Made by a program: the position numbers and the translations under genes. DNA of 64,000 bases from Candidatus Zhuqueibacterota bacterium (GTDB taxonomy: Bacteria > Zhuqueibacterota > Zhuqueibacteria > Residuimicrobiales > Oceaniaggregativiventaceae), in assembly GCA_014728115.1 (NCBI GenBank), contig WJME01000100.1, positions 62,001 through 126,000 on the forward strand. The letters run 5' to 3'. This document shows, one piece after another, positions 25,990 to 34,067 of this stretch (position 1 is the stretch's first letter; the number at the start of each line of letters is the position of its first letter). The notes under the pieces were generated by a model. The model searched no databases, was not told the origin of the DNA, and saw only the letters and a program-made list of their open reading frames with translations.

Positions 25990-27363
25990 ATGGCCAAGAA
26001 ACTGAAACATTCTCTAGTCGCTATCAAGATCAAACAAGGCCAAAGGGTTGTTGAACGGACTCTGCAAAAACGAGAGACATTGAGAATCGGAAAAAACCCG
26101 AACAATGATATCGTTTTGTATGGTGACCAATATCCAAAATCAATGCCCATTATCCAATGTGATAAAAACACCTGTAACTTATATCTCCACAAAGGAATGA
26201 CTGGTGAGATTCGTTATGGCGACTCTGTCCTGAAATTTCAGGATCTCATCCAGCACGAAATCATTCCGCGCAAGAACGGGTCCTACACATTAAAGATACC
26301 CAAAGGACGTTCCGGTGTGATCCATATTGGCGATGTGGGTATTGGCTTCCGTTATGAGGGTGTCAGAGCCCCGGTAATGGATGAGCCCAGCTATTCCTGG
26401 TTCAAAGCGACAAGCCGATCATTGACCCGGGATATGGCTTTTAAATCAATATTTTTAGTTTTTCTGGCTTTTGAATTATGGTTTGGACTTACCATCAGTG
26501 GCATCGAACTTGCTCCTGAACAAGCACCACAAATCGAGCAGGTTCCCAAAAGATTTGCAAAATTTGTGGTACAAAAACCCGCCGAACCCGCAGAGAGCGA
26601 AATCACCAGTACCGCGGCAGCTGTCGCTGAACAAACCGGCGAACAAACAGAAACCGCACAGGAGCAAAGCACGAATCGTCAGGAACGGCGTGGCGGTGCC
26701 GGAGGAGGAAATACCGATAATACCGTGGCTTCACAAGGACTTTTGGCCCTCATTGGTGGCAGTGGCGAATCCTCTGGCAATTCGGCAGCCGATTTTCTCG
26801 TTGATCAGGGCCTGGTGCAGGAACTCGATGAATTGATCGGTCTAAAGCCTTTGAAAAAGGGAAGTGGTTATGGAAGAGGCAGCGGATCCGGCAGTGGTGA
26901 CGGACAGGCGAGCGGAGACGGGATCGATGATCTCATGAATATTGGTATGGATGGCGGTATCGATGACCTCTTGTCAGATGTCCAACAAGTAGAAAGCGTG
27001 AGTATGGAGAAAAAAGGTCAGGTCAACATCGAAACCCCAGGCAAAATCACCGGATCGCAAGAAGCCATAGGACGCCGATCAGCCGAGTCTGTCATGTCAG
27101 TCATTAACAGCCAGCAAGGCCGGGTCATGTATACATATAATAAATACTTGCGACAAAATCCTGATCTCAGAGGCAAGGTAAGCTTTGATGTGACCATAGC
27201 TGCGGATGGTAATGTCTCAAATATAAAACTGGTGGAATCAACGCTGAATAATAATAATTTCATTCGAGATTTGATGAATATTATCAGGCGCCTCTCTTTT
27301 GAAGCGATTCCGCAAGGCGACGTTACTGTCAATATTCCTTTTGTTTTCAACCGGGTGAATTAA
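25990..27363 (+). CDS. FHA-like / single-TM / AgmX-PglI C-terminal protein (GltG-type)
   Basis: A 457-residue protein with three parts. Residues 1-125 are an FHA-like beta domain (RIGKNPNNDIVLYG at 32-45, but the usual SxxH phosphothreonine contact is not visible). A membrane helix is near 152-173. A long flexible Pro/Glu/Gly/Ser-rich periplasmic stretch with glycine-rich repeats (180-330) follows. The last 100 residues match the AgmX/PglI C-terminal, TonB-like domain, including YNKYLRQNPDLRGKVSFDVT. Such proteins carry force from the ExbB/ExbD motor to the outer membrane. The cytoplasmic FHA could link it to kinase signalling. The layout resembles GltG of Myxococcus as I remember it. Confidence 0.8.
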   Translation: MAKKLKHSLVAIKIKQGQRVVERTLQKRETLRIGKNPNNDIVLYGDQYPKSMPIIQCDKNTCNLYLHKGMTGEIRYGDSVLKFQDLIQHEIIPRKNGSYTLKIPKGRSGVIHIGDVGIGFRYEGVRAPVMDEPSYSWFKATSRSLTRDMAFKSIFLVFLAFELWFGLTISGIELAPEQAPQIEQVPKRFAKFVVQKPAEPAESEITSTAAAVAEQTGEQTETAQEQSTNRQERRGGAGGGNTDNTVASQGLLALIGGSGESSGNSAADFLVDQGLVQELDELIGLKPLKKGSGYGRGSGSGSGDGQASGDGIDDLMNIGMDGGIDDLLSDVQQVESVSMEKKGQVNIETPGKITGSQEAIGRRSAESVMSVINSQQGRVMYTYNKYLRQNPDLRGKVSFDVTIAADGNVSNIKLVESTLNNNNFIRDLMNIIRRLSFEAIPQGDVTVNIPFVFNRVN

Positions 27364-27477
27364 CCAACCCACAAAAGAGTGAGCGGACTTTACTCGTCTG
27401 CCATTTTCAACCACAAAAATACCTGTCGATTGACCATTCAGAAAAGGCTGTCAGATTGGGCAACTTTTGATGTTATA

Positions 27478-27509
27478 CAAGAGACTCGAATTCAAAACCG
27501 AGTCTCTTG
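27478..27509. terminator. Hairpin between convergent genes, likely bidirectional terminator
   Basis: CAAGAGACTCG and CGAGTCTCTTG form a perfect 11-bp stem with a 10-base loop. It lies in the 154-base gap where the AgmX-like gene (plus) and the protease gene (minus) converge, 8 bases after the latter's stop codon. T-runs are weak, so function as a terminator rests mainly on location and stem strength. Confidence 0.65.
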
Positions 27510-27517
27510 TTGAATAT

Positions 27518-28519
27518 CTAGAATGTGATATTGAGTTGCTGCAATACCGTGGCAATAGGAGACATCACGGTAACGGTATCAGACCCTGCAAAGAGCAAAC
27601 CAACAGCCCGGTTATCCTCACTCAGAATCAAAGAACCCGAATCTCCGGGATCAGACATGTCTGTGGTTAAGAGTTGGTGTTCAAATTTGGCAACACGACC
27701 CGCCCCATAACCAACTTCCAAAGTCGCATCGATTATCGTAATCGTGCCTGTTGTATAATCAGTTGTTCTGCCTGATTTTTGAACTTTCATCCCCACCTGA
27801 GGCTCCAGAGTACCCTCGACCTGACCTATGCCTCGAATTTCTGGGGTAATGAGATCCTGTGATAAGGGTTTTGCAACGGCCGCATCCACGAGATTGACCG
27901 GGTCTGCGGCAACCGTCTGAAAACGCGTCCCAGATCCCCATAATTTGGCGACACTGTTTAAAAAAGAAAGAACAGCCTGCCCCAGTGAACAGGTACCGCT
28001 TTGCTCATCCTTATATTTGATTGGAATAAACCGCTCAAGCGTTGCCAGATCATCACGACCCACCTTTCCTCCATCCAACGGACCGGGTTGTAATATTGCA
28101 TCCCCCATATCCGCATTGTTGCTATTTGCGAGGACATGATTATTCGAAAGGATCAAATACTCGCCGCTTGATGCATCTTTGACAATGGCACCAAGAGTGC
28201 CTGCGGTAATGGCATAGTGACCACAGCTCACTCCACCCGGAGCAGGACGAAACTTGTCCGTTGGAGATTGCAGTGCAACAATCTTTCCTACCTGAACAAC
28301 ATCCGTGACGACCCCGTCGATCTCTTTTGGAACGACATCCTGGGCAGACAGCGCACTCGTCGGAACTTTGTTCTGAACCAGGATCATCAGAGCCAGCTGC
28401 TCTGATCGTTGACCTGCAGCCTCTTTATAGCCGATTCCGACACCCCGCACATTTGCTTTTTTAAACAAGTGGGATTCGTGCTGCTGCATGACGGCTTTAA
28501 TTTTCTCTTTATCAGCCAT
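27518..28519 (-). CDS. Trypsin-like serine protease of the Nal1 type
   Basis: A 333-residue protein with no signal peptide. The catalytic triad can be read: His128 in SNNHVLA, Asp212 in NLVDAAVA and Ser294 in DPGDSGSLIL, in the chymotrypsin order. The N-terminal region with VRGVGIGYKE and LMILVQNK is a module common in bacterial Nal1-like proteins. Substrate is unknown. It is transcribed divergently from an ECF S component. The start ATG has AGAGGGA upstream. The fold call is fairly sure, the function is not. Confidence 0.75.
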   Translation of the reverse strand: MADKEKIKAVMQQHESHLFKKANVRGVGIGYKEAAGQRSEQLALMILVQNKVPTSALSAQDVVPKEIDGVVTDVVQVGKIVALQSPTDKFRPAPGGVSCGHYAITAGTLGAIVKDASSGEYLILSNNHVLANSNNADMGDAILQPGPLDGGKVGRDDLATLERFIPIKYKDEQSGTCSLGQAVLSFLNSVAKLWGSGTRFQTVAADPVNLVDAAVAKPLSQDLITPEIRGIGQVEGTLEPQVGMKVQKSGRTTDYTTGTITIIDATLEVGYGAGRVAKFEHQLLTTDMSDPGDSGSLILSEDNRAVGLLFAGSDTVTVMSPIATVLQQLNITF

Positions 28520-28686
28520 ATTTCTGTCCCTCTGCTTGAATTCTGGCAGAGTCTACGCTTTGTTGCTAAACACCGGGTGCCTCTCTGCCGCTGCCTATTT
28601 AAATATAATTTTTATAATCGATTTATCAAGATTATATTTGTTTTTCACCTCCTTTTTTTTTAAAATGATAAAATTTTGGACTGCCT

Positions 28687-29238
28687 ATGACAAAAACACA
28701 GCATGGTACTCGACTGGTACTGTTGACCTCTCTGACGATTGCCATCGAAATGTTGGGATTGCCACAACCGTTTACGGGTCCTCTCGTCAACATGATGCTT
28801 GTATTAACGACTCTGGTGCTGGGCCCGCTATCCGGAGCCCTTTTAGGGATTATAACACCCCTTGTAGCGGTGTTGCGAGGCCAATTGCCTGCAATTTTAT
28901 TGCCTATGGTTCCATTTATTATTTTAGCCAATGCCATACTGGTCTTTATATTTGGTTTGAGCCGTAGATTTCTTGATGGCAGTCGTTCTCCCCTCCGTTC
29001 CGTGTCTTCATGGTTGGGTCTGGTGTTTGGCGCATTATGTAAATTTTTGTTTCTATATGTTTCTGTTTTAATGATAATACCTCTTTTATTGGGAAAAACA
29101 TTCCCCCCTCCTGTCATCGCGGCCATGGCTCTCCCCCAATTTGTGACGGCAATAATCGGTGGAATTTTGGCCCTGGTTATTTTCGACCTGATGCAGAGAG
29201 CCGGTATCGCTTTTCCCAAGAATCACTTTCAAGAATAA
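28687..29238 (+). CDS. ECF transporter S-component-like membrane protein
   Basis: A 183-residue protein with about five or six hydrophobic helices. The segment GPLVNMMLVLTTLVLGPLSG followed by ALLGIITPLVAVLRG is typical of S components of energy-coupling factor transporters, which bind a vitamin or other small molecule. No EcfA or EcfT gene is near, so it would be a group II type using a shared module elsewhere, or an orphan. Substrate cannot be told from sequence. Confidence 0.65.
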   Translation: MTKTQHGTRLVLLTSLTIAIEMLGLPQPFTGPLVNMMLVLTTLVLGPLSGALLGIITPLVAVLRGQLPAILLPMVPFIILANAILVFIFGLSRRFLDGSRSPLRSVSSWLGLVFGALCKFLFLYVSVLMIIPLLLGKTFPPPVIAAMALPQFVTAIIGGILALVIFDLMQRAGIAFPKNHFQE

Positions 29239-29326
29239 CCGCTCCTATTCCTCTGTTACGTTAAAGGAACTTTATTCACTCTTTAACCGTTCGCTTGTCT
29301 ATACATTCATTACAGATCAAAGGACT

Positions 29327-32083
29327 ATGCTCAATACACACAAACAACCCATTGAAATCATAAATGCCAGAACCCACAACCTGAAAAACATTTCTCTGGT
29401 CCTGAACCGCAATCGCCTGACGGTGATTACCGGTGTTTCAGGTTCGGGTAAATCAAGTCTGGCCTTTGACACATTGTATGCCGAAGGTCAGAGAAGATAT
29501 GTTGAATCTCTTTCCAGTTATGCAAGACAATTTCTGGAACGAATGGACAGGCCCGATGTCGATGAAATTCGGGGAATTGCGCCAGCCATCGCTATTGAAC
29601 AAAAAAACCCCACTCGAACATCGCGTTCCACAGTGGGTACGGCCACAGAGATCCAGGACTATCTGAGACTGCTTTTCAGCCGCATCGGTACAACAATATG
29701 TCCGGATTGCCAACGCCCTGTCAAGAAGGATTCCGTAACCGACATTGTTGATTTCATTCTCCATCGCCAAGAAAAAACCAGAATAGTTATCACCTTTCCC
29801 TTTTCGCTTCAGAGTTACAAAGATGTCGAACATTTGAAAGAAATGGGGTTTTATCGACTCTATCTCAACCATACCACAACAGATCTCGACTCTATCGACT
29901 CATTGATTTTCGGGCAATCTGTAGACGTGGTGGTAGATCGTCTCATTGTAAAGCCCGAAATCGCTGACAGAGCCAGCGACTCTGTTGAACTCGCGTATCG
30001 GCACGGTCACGGTTATACAACTCTCTATCTGGATAAATCCGATAAATTTTCCTTTTCTCAGCATTTTGAATGTCCTCACTGTTCCAGAACATTTACCGAA
30101 CCAGAGCCCAGATTGTTTACTTTTAATAATCCTTACGGGGCCTGTCCTAATTGCAAAGGGTTTGGGGATATCATTCATATTGATCCTGACCGGGTTATTC
30201 CCGATCCGACCAAAAGTCTTTCAGAGGGTGCCATTTTGCCCTGGAGGACCCCCACACACCGCGACCTGTTACAGCTTTTATTGAAAAAGGCTCCCCAAAA
30301 AGGGATTGATATCGACATCCCCTACAAAGAATTAACCCCAGAGTCGAAAAAAATGATATGGGATGGATTTTCAGATTACCCCGGTGTACACGCTTTTTTT
30401 AAATGGCTTGAATCAAAACGTTACAAGATTAGCGCCCGGGTGCTTTTGAGCAGGTACCGGGGATATATCCGGTGTCCAGACTGCAGGGGATCCAGATTGC
30501 GCAAGGATGCCCTAAATGTGTTTGTTGGGGGAAAAACACTTGCCGACCTTAATGGATTGAACATTGAGGACATTGAGGATTTTTTTAAAACACTTGTCTT
30601 AACGGAATTCGAAAAAGCTATTGCCGGTCAGATTCTCAAAGAACTGCAAACGCGGCTCTCATATCTGAATACCATAGGTCTAGGTTATCTTTCGCTTGGA
30701 CGCCGCACCTCGACGCTCTCTGGAGGTGAATTCCAAAGAATCAACCTGGCGTCTGCTCTCGGGTCACAATTGGTAGGCTCGCTTTATATCCTGGATGAAC
30801 CCACCATCGGGTTGCATCCACGTGACACGAAAAGATTATTGGATATTCTCAAATCCTTGCGGGATATCGGAAATACCGTCATCGTGGTAGAACACGACAG
30901 AGAAATGATCGAACAGGCAGATCAGATTATAGATTTGGGCCCCAGGGCCGGCGAGCATGGCGGAGAAATCGTTTTTCAGGGGTCCATAAAGAACTTGCCA
31001 GAGAACGGGAACAGTCTTACGGCGGCATTTTTGCGTAATGATAAAAAGATAGACATTCCGGAAATACGTCGTCCAGCCTTAAAAGAAAACTGCATAGAAA
31101 TCAATAAAGCCCGAGAACATAATTTAAAAAATATCGACATCCAGATACCGCTTCAAACCCTGTGCGTGATAACAGGGGTATCTGGATCGGGTAAAAGCAC
31201 ACTTGTGCACGATATCCTTTATGCCTCCTGGATGAAGAGCAAAAAAACCTGGAATCATAAAATAGGTCAGCATTCTGCGATACAAGGTTTTGAACATTTG
31301 GATGACATTGTTATGGTCGACCAATCGCCTATAGGCAGAACACCCCGATCAAATCCAGCGACATTTATAAAAATGTTTGATTTTATACGGCAGGTATTTG
31401 CACAAACAAGACAATCAAAAATATATGGATTAAAGCCCGGGGCATTTTCCTTTAATGTGTCAGGCGGACGATGCGAGACGTGTCAGGGATCAGGTGTGGT
31501 AAAAGTAGAAATGCAATTCCTTGCAGACCTGTTGCTAACCTGTGAAGAGTGTGGCGGCAAACGATTCAAAAAGGATATACTGGATATAACCTATCAGGGA
31601 AAAAATATTGCCGATATTCTCAATATGACCGTAAATCAGGCAATCGAATTTTTTAGTCATCATAAACAGATACGAGATAAATGCAAACTGTTAGCCGATG
31701 TTGGCCTGGGATATATTCGGCTGGGACAATCGGCAACCACATTATCCGGGGGAGAAGCACAGCGTGTAAAACTGGCTGCCCACCTGGGCGAGAAACCGGG
31801 TAAAAAAATATTGTATATATTCGATGAACCCACGACAGGACTTTCGTTTGCAGATGTAAAGATAATGCTCGATGCATTTGATCGTATCCTCGACCGCGGA
31901 CAATCTCTGGTCGTGATCGAACACAATATGGATGTCATTAAATATGCTGATTATATCATCGATTTAGGACCGGAAGGGGGGGATAAGGGCGGTTATGTGG
32001 TTGCCCAGGGAACACCGGAAAATATTGCCTCAGTAGCAGCATCTTTTACCGGTCAACATTTACGGCCATTGCTACCCTCCTGA
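29327..32083 (+). CDS. uvrA: UvrABC excision nuclease subunit A
   Basis: Damage-recognition ATPase of nucleotide excision repair. The 918 residues (family about 940) include two ABC ATPase halves: Walker A GVSGSGKSSLAFD near residue 36 and GVSGSGKSTLVHD near 621, each with its signature SGGE and Walker B (LDEPTIGLH, FDEPTTGLS). Zinc-binding CxxC pairs are visible, such as CPDCQRP, CPHC/CPNCKGFG and the UvrA-specific RCETCQGSG, CEECGGKRF. A normal complete gene. Confidence 0.97.
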   Translation: MLNTHKQPIEIINARTHNLKNISLVLNRNRLTVITGVSGSGKSSLAFDTLYAEGQRRYVESLSSYARQFLERMDRPDVDEIRGIAPAIAIEQKNPTRTSRSTVGTATEIQDYLRLLFSRIGTTICPDCQRPVKKDSVTDIVDFILHRQEKTRIVITFPFSLQSYKDVEHLKEMGFYRLYLNHTTTDLDSIDSLIFGQSVDVVVDRLIVKPEIADRASDSVELAYRHGHGYTTLYLDKSDKFSFSQHFECPHCSRTFTEPEPRLFTFNNPYGACPNCKGFGDIIHIDPDRVIPDPTKSLSEGAILPWRTPTHRDLLQLLLKKAPQKGIDIDIPYKELTPESKKMIWDGFSDYPGVHAFFKWLESKRYKISARVLLSRYRGYIRCPDCRGSRLRKDALNVFVGGKTLADLNGLNIEDIEDFFKTLVLTEFEKAIAGQILKELQTRLSYLNTIGLGYLSLGRRTSTLSGGEFQRINLASALGSQLVGSLYILDEPTIGLHPRDTKRLLDILKSLRDIGNTVIVVEHDREMIEQADQIIDLGPRAGEHGGEIVFQGSIKNLPENGNSLTAAFLRNDKKIDIPEIRRPALKENCIEINKAREHNLKNIDIQIPLQTLCVITGVSGSGKSTLVHDILYASWMKSKKTWNHKIGQHSAIQGFEHLDDIVMVDQSPIGRTPRSNPATFIKMFDFIRQVFAQTRQSKIYGLKPGAFSFNVSGGRCETCQGSGVVKVEMQFLADLLLTCEECGGKRFKKDILDITYQGKNIADILNMTVNQAIEFFSHHKQIRDKCKLLADVGLGYIRLGQSATTLSGGEAQRVKLAAHLGEKPGKKILYIFDEPTTGLSFADVKIMLDAFDRILDRGQSLVVIEHNMDVIKYADYIIDLGPEGGDKGGYVVAQGTPENIASVAASFTGQHLRPLLPS

Positions 32084-32224
32084 GAAAGGGGTTGTTTTTT
32101 TGTCAAAAGATTGCTAACCTGAATTACCACCATGCTTTTCTTGTACGACCACGATCGCAATGACGGTTATTCTATTGGACTAAATTCACCACTTGATCAC
32201 GTATGTCTTTAATCAGAGCTCATA

Positions 32225-33253
32225 ATGAAAAAATCTCTCGATGCCAAACTCGTCAGTATCTTGCAAAACTCATCCAGCAATGAATTTATTCTTGCCGACG
32301 CCAAAGACGCTGATATGGCCTTTGGTATTCGCTGTACCGGTCAGGATCCGGAAGACCATGGTTCGGAAACTCGATATCGCTCACTGAGCCGGTGGCAAGA
32401 GATCATCAGAGAAATCGTTGCACAGGCCAAAATCGACATTATGCTCATGTCGGCGAGTACCAGTAAGGCTTTGACCATCAAAGATCGTATTTTTGATAAA
32501 AGCTCTGTGACTCCAGCTGTGCGCGTGAATGACAGCACGGATATTCATATCATCAGGGGCAGCAACTATAGCAGCCAACCCTCAAGACCTTTCCGTTCCA
32601 CAACACTGGATCATATCCAGGCAGGAAAACTGGACCCAAGTGAGCAAGAAAGAGCATCAGGAGCAAACCTGGGTCTTTATTCCATGACGCTAAATAATGA
32701 TATTGTGTTTGACCTCCAGTCCTTACAAGCATTCCGGGATTTCAGGTTCGAGGCAGAGAGAAAAAACTTTAAATACTTTCTCGAAATCTTTATCCCGAAT
32801 GTAAAGGATGCTGTGGACACGGATCAGATCGGTCATTTCATAAATGATCATATTGTGCGCATTCTAGCCGGTGTACCGGATAACGCACGTCCCCGTTTTC
32901 TGAAAATTCCATTTCTCGGTCCAAAGTATTTGGAAGAGCTGGTTAACTATGATCCGACACTGGTCCCGGGTATTATGGGAGGATCTTCCGGTACCACGTT
33001 TGATGCGTTTAAAATGCTCGCTGAGGCTAAAAAGGCAGGGGCTCGGGTTGCCCTGTTTGGACGAAAAATCAACAATGCAGAACACCAATTGGCGTTCATT
33101 TCCTGCTTACGATGGGTGGCAGATGGAGAGACGACACCAGAAGAGGGAGTCAAACTGTATCATGCCGAACTGGAGAGGTTGCAAATAAAACCCTATCGCA
33201 GCCTGGAAAAAGATCTCGAGCTTTCCAATCCCATCATGAGATATCTGCTCTAG
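32225..33253 (+). CDS. TIM-barrel aldolase-like protein, function unknown
   Basis: A 342-residue cytoplasmic protein. The C-terminal half reads like a class I (DhnA/LacD-like) beta/alpha barrel: FLKIPFLGPKYLEEL offers a candidate Schiff-base Lys, PGIMGGSSGTTFDAF resembles a phosphate loop, and AKKAGARVALFGRKINNAEHQ ends the barrel. The N-terminal half (IDIMLMSASTSKALT) matches the opening strands. I cannot name a substrate. Similar proteins may serve sugar degradation. It converges with the response regulator gene after it. The fold assignment is by eye. Confidence 0.5.
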   Translation: MKKSLDAKLVSILQNSSSNEFILADAKDADMAFGIRCTGQDPEDHGSETRYRSLSRWQEIIREIVAQAKIDIMLMSASTSKALTIKDRIFDKSSVTPAVRVNDSTDIHIIRGSNYSSQPSRPFRSTTLDHIQAGKLDPSEQERASGANLGLYSMTLNNDIVFDLQSLQAFRDFRFEAERKNFKYFLEIFIPNVKDAVDTDQIGHFINDHIVRILAGVPDNARPRFLKIPFLGPKYLEELVNYDPTLVPGIMGGSSGTTFDAFKMLAEAKKAGARVALFGRKINNAEHQLAFISCLRWVADGETTPEEGVKLYHAELERLQIKPYRSLEKDLELSNPIMRYLL

Positions 33254-33289
33254 AGAAATCAGGGATGATATACAATGATGTGACACTGA

Positions 33290-33952
33290 TCATACCTCAA
33301 CAATCCCTTCCCGGACTGCGTATTTTACCAGTCCGGCAAAACTATCCAGGTTTAGTTTATCCATAATTCTATGACGATGTGTTTCCACTGTTTTGGTGCT
33401 AATGTGTAATGTTTCGGCTACTTTTCGGTTGGTATACCCCTCACACAAAAGCTTAACCACCATCAACTCGCGCTCGGTCAACTCTGAACCTTTGTGAGAT
33501 TTTACAAAAGTATTTCCTTCTCCGCGAATCCAGCCTGCGATAATGGTTTTTGACAAGGCCGGGCTGACATAAACCTCTCCTTCGATCAATGTTTGAATTG
33601 CGATTTTTAATTCTTCAGCGGCTGCTTCTTTGAGAAGATATCCCTTTGCTCCATTTTTCAAGGCTTCACGGACATAATCTTGTTTGTCATACATGCTGAT
33701 AATCAATATTCGGGAATCTGGGGAAAAGCGTTTTATCTCTTTGATGGCCTCCAGACCCCGCATTTTGGGCATGGCAATATCCAGAATCACAATATCAGGT
33801 TGTTTTTCCTGACACATGTCTATGGCTTCCATGCCGTTTCCGGCCTCTCCGACAACATTGACATTAGAAAGTGTCAATAAAAGCTCTCGCAAACCGGCAC
33901 GTACCAAAGCATGATCATCAGCAATGACAATGTTGAATGACATCGTACACAT
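33290..33952 (-). CDS. NarL/FixJ-type response regulator
   Basis: A 220-residue regulator with a receiver domain (IVIADDHALVRAG at the start, phospho-acceptor Asp58 in DIVILDIAMP, Lys in KGYLLKEA) and a C-terminal LuxR-type helix-turn-helix (LTERELMVVKLLCEGYTNRK, near 155-200). The ATG at 33943 (MSFNIVIADD) is an equally possible start, leaving 217 residues. It lies 115 bases after the histidine kinase gene on the same strand, its likely partner. Target genes are unknown. Confidence 0.92.
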   Translation of the reverse strand: MCTMSFNIVIADDHALVRAGLRELLLTLSNVNVVGEAGNGMEAIDMCQEKQPDIVILDIAMPKMRGLEAIKEIKRFSPDSRILIISMYDKQDYVREALKNGAKGYLLKEAAAEELKIAIQTLIEGEVYVSPALSKTIIAGWIRGEGNTFVKSHKGSELTERELMVVKLLCEGYTNRKVAETLHISTKTVETHRHRIMDKLNLDSFAGLVKYAVREGIVEV

Positions 33953-34067
33953 CCCTCATCTTGAAAATGTCCTTTTACATATTGTATCGTCATGGTCATC
34001 CCACGCACATGACTCCCCTGCTAGGGTTCTTATTTGTGACTCAAAAACCGTCCCTGGTTTAAAGCAA

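Noticed and set aside
28645..28655. TCACCTCCTTT, identical to the anti-Shine-Dalgarno end of 16S rRNA
   Set aside because: No rRNA around it. On the minus strand it reads AAAGGAGGTGA but leads only into a 17-codon frame; chance or a remnant.
33953..34067. AAACC/GGTTT hairpin after the histidine kinase stop
   Set aside because: Only a 5-bp stem with a short T-run; too weak to call a terminator.
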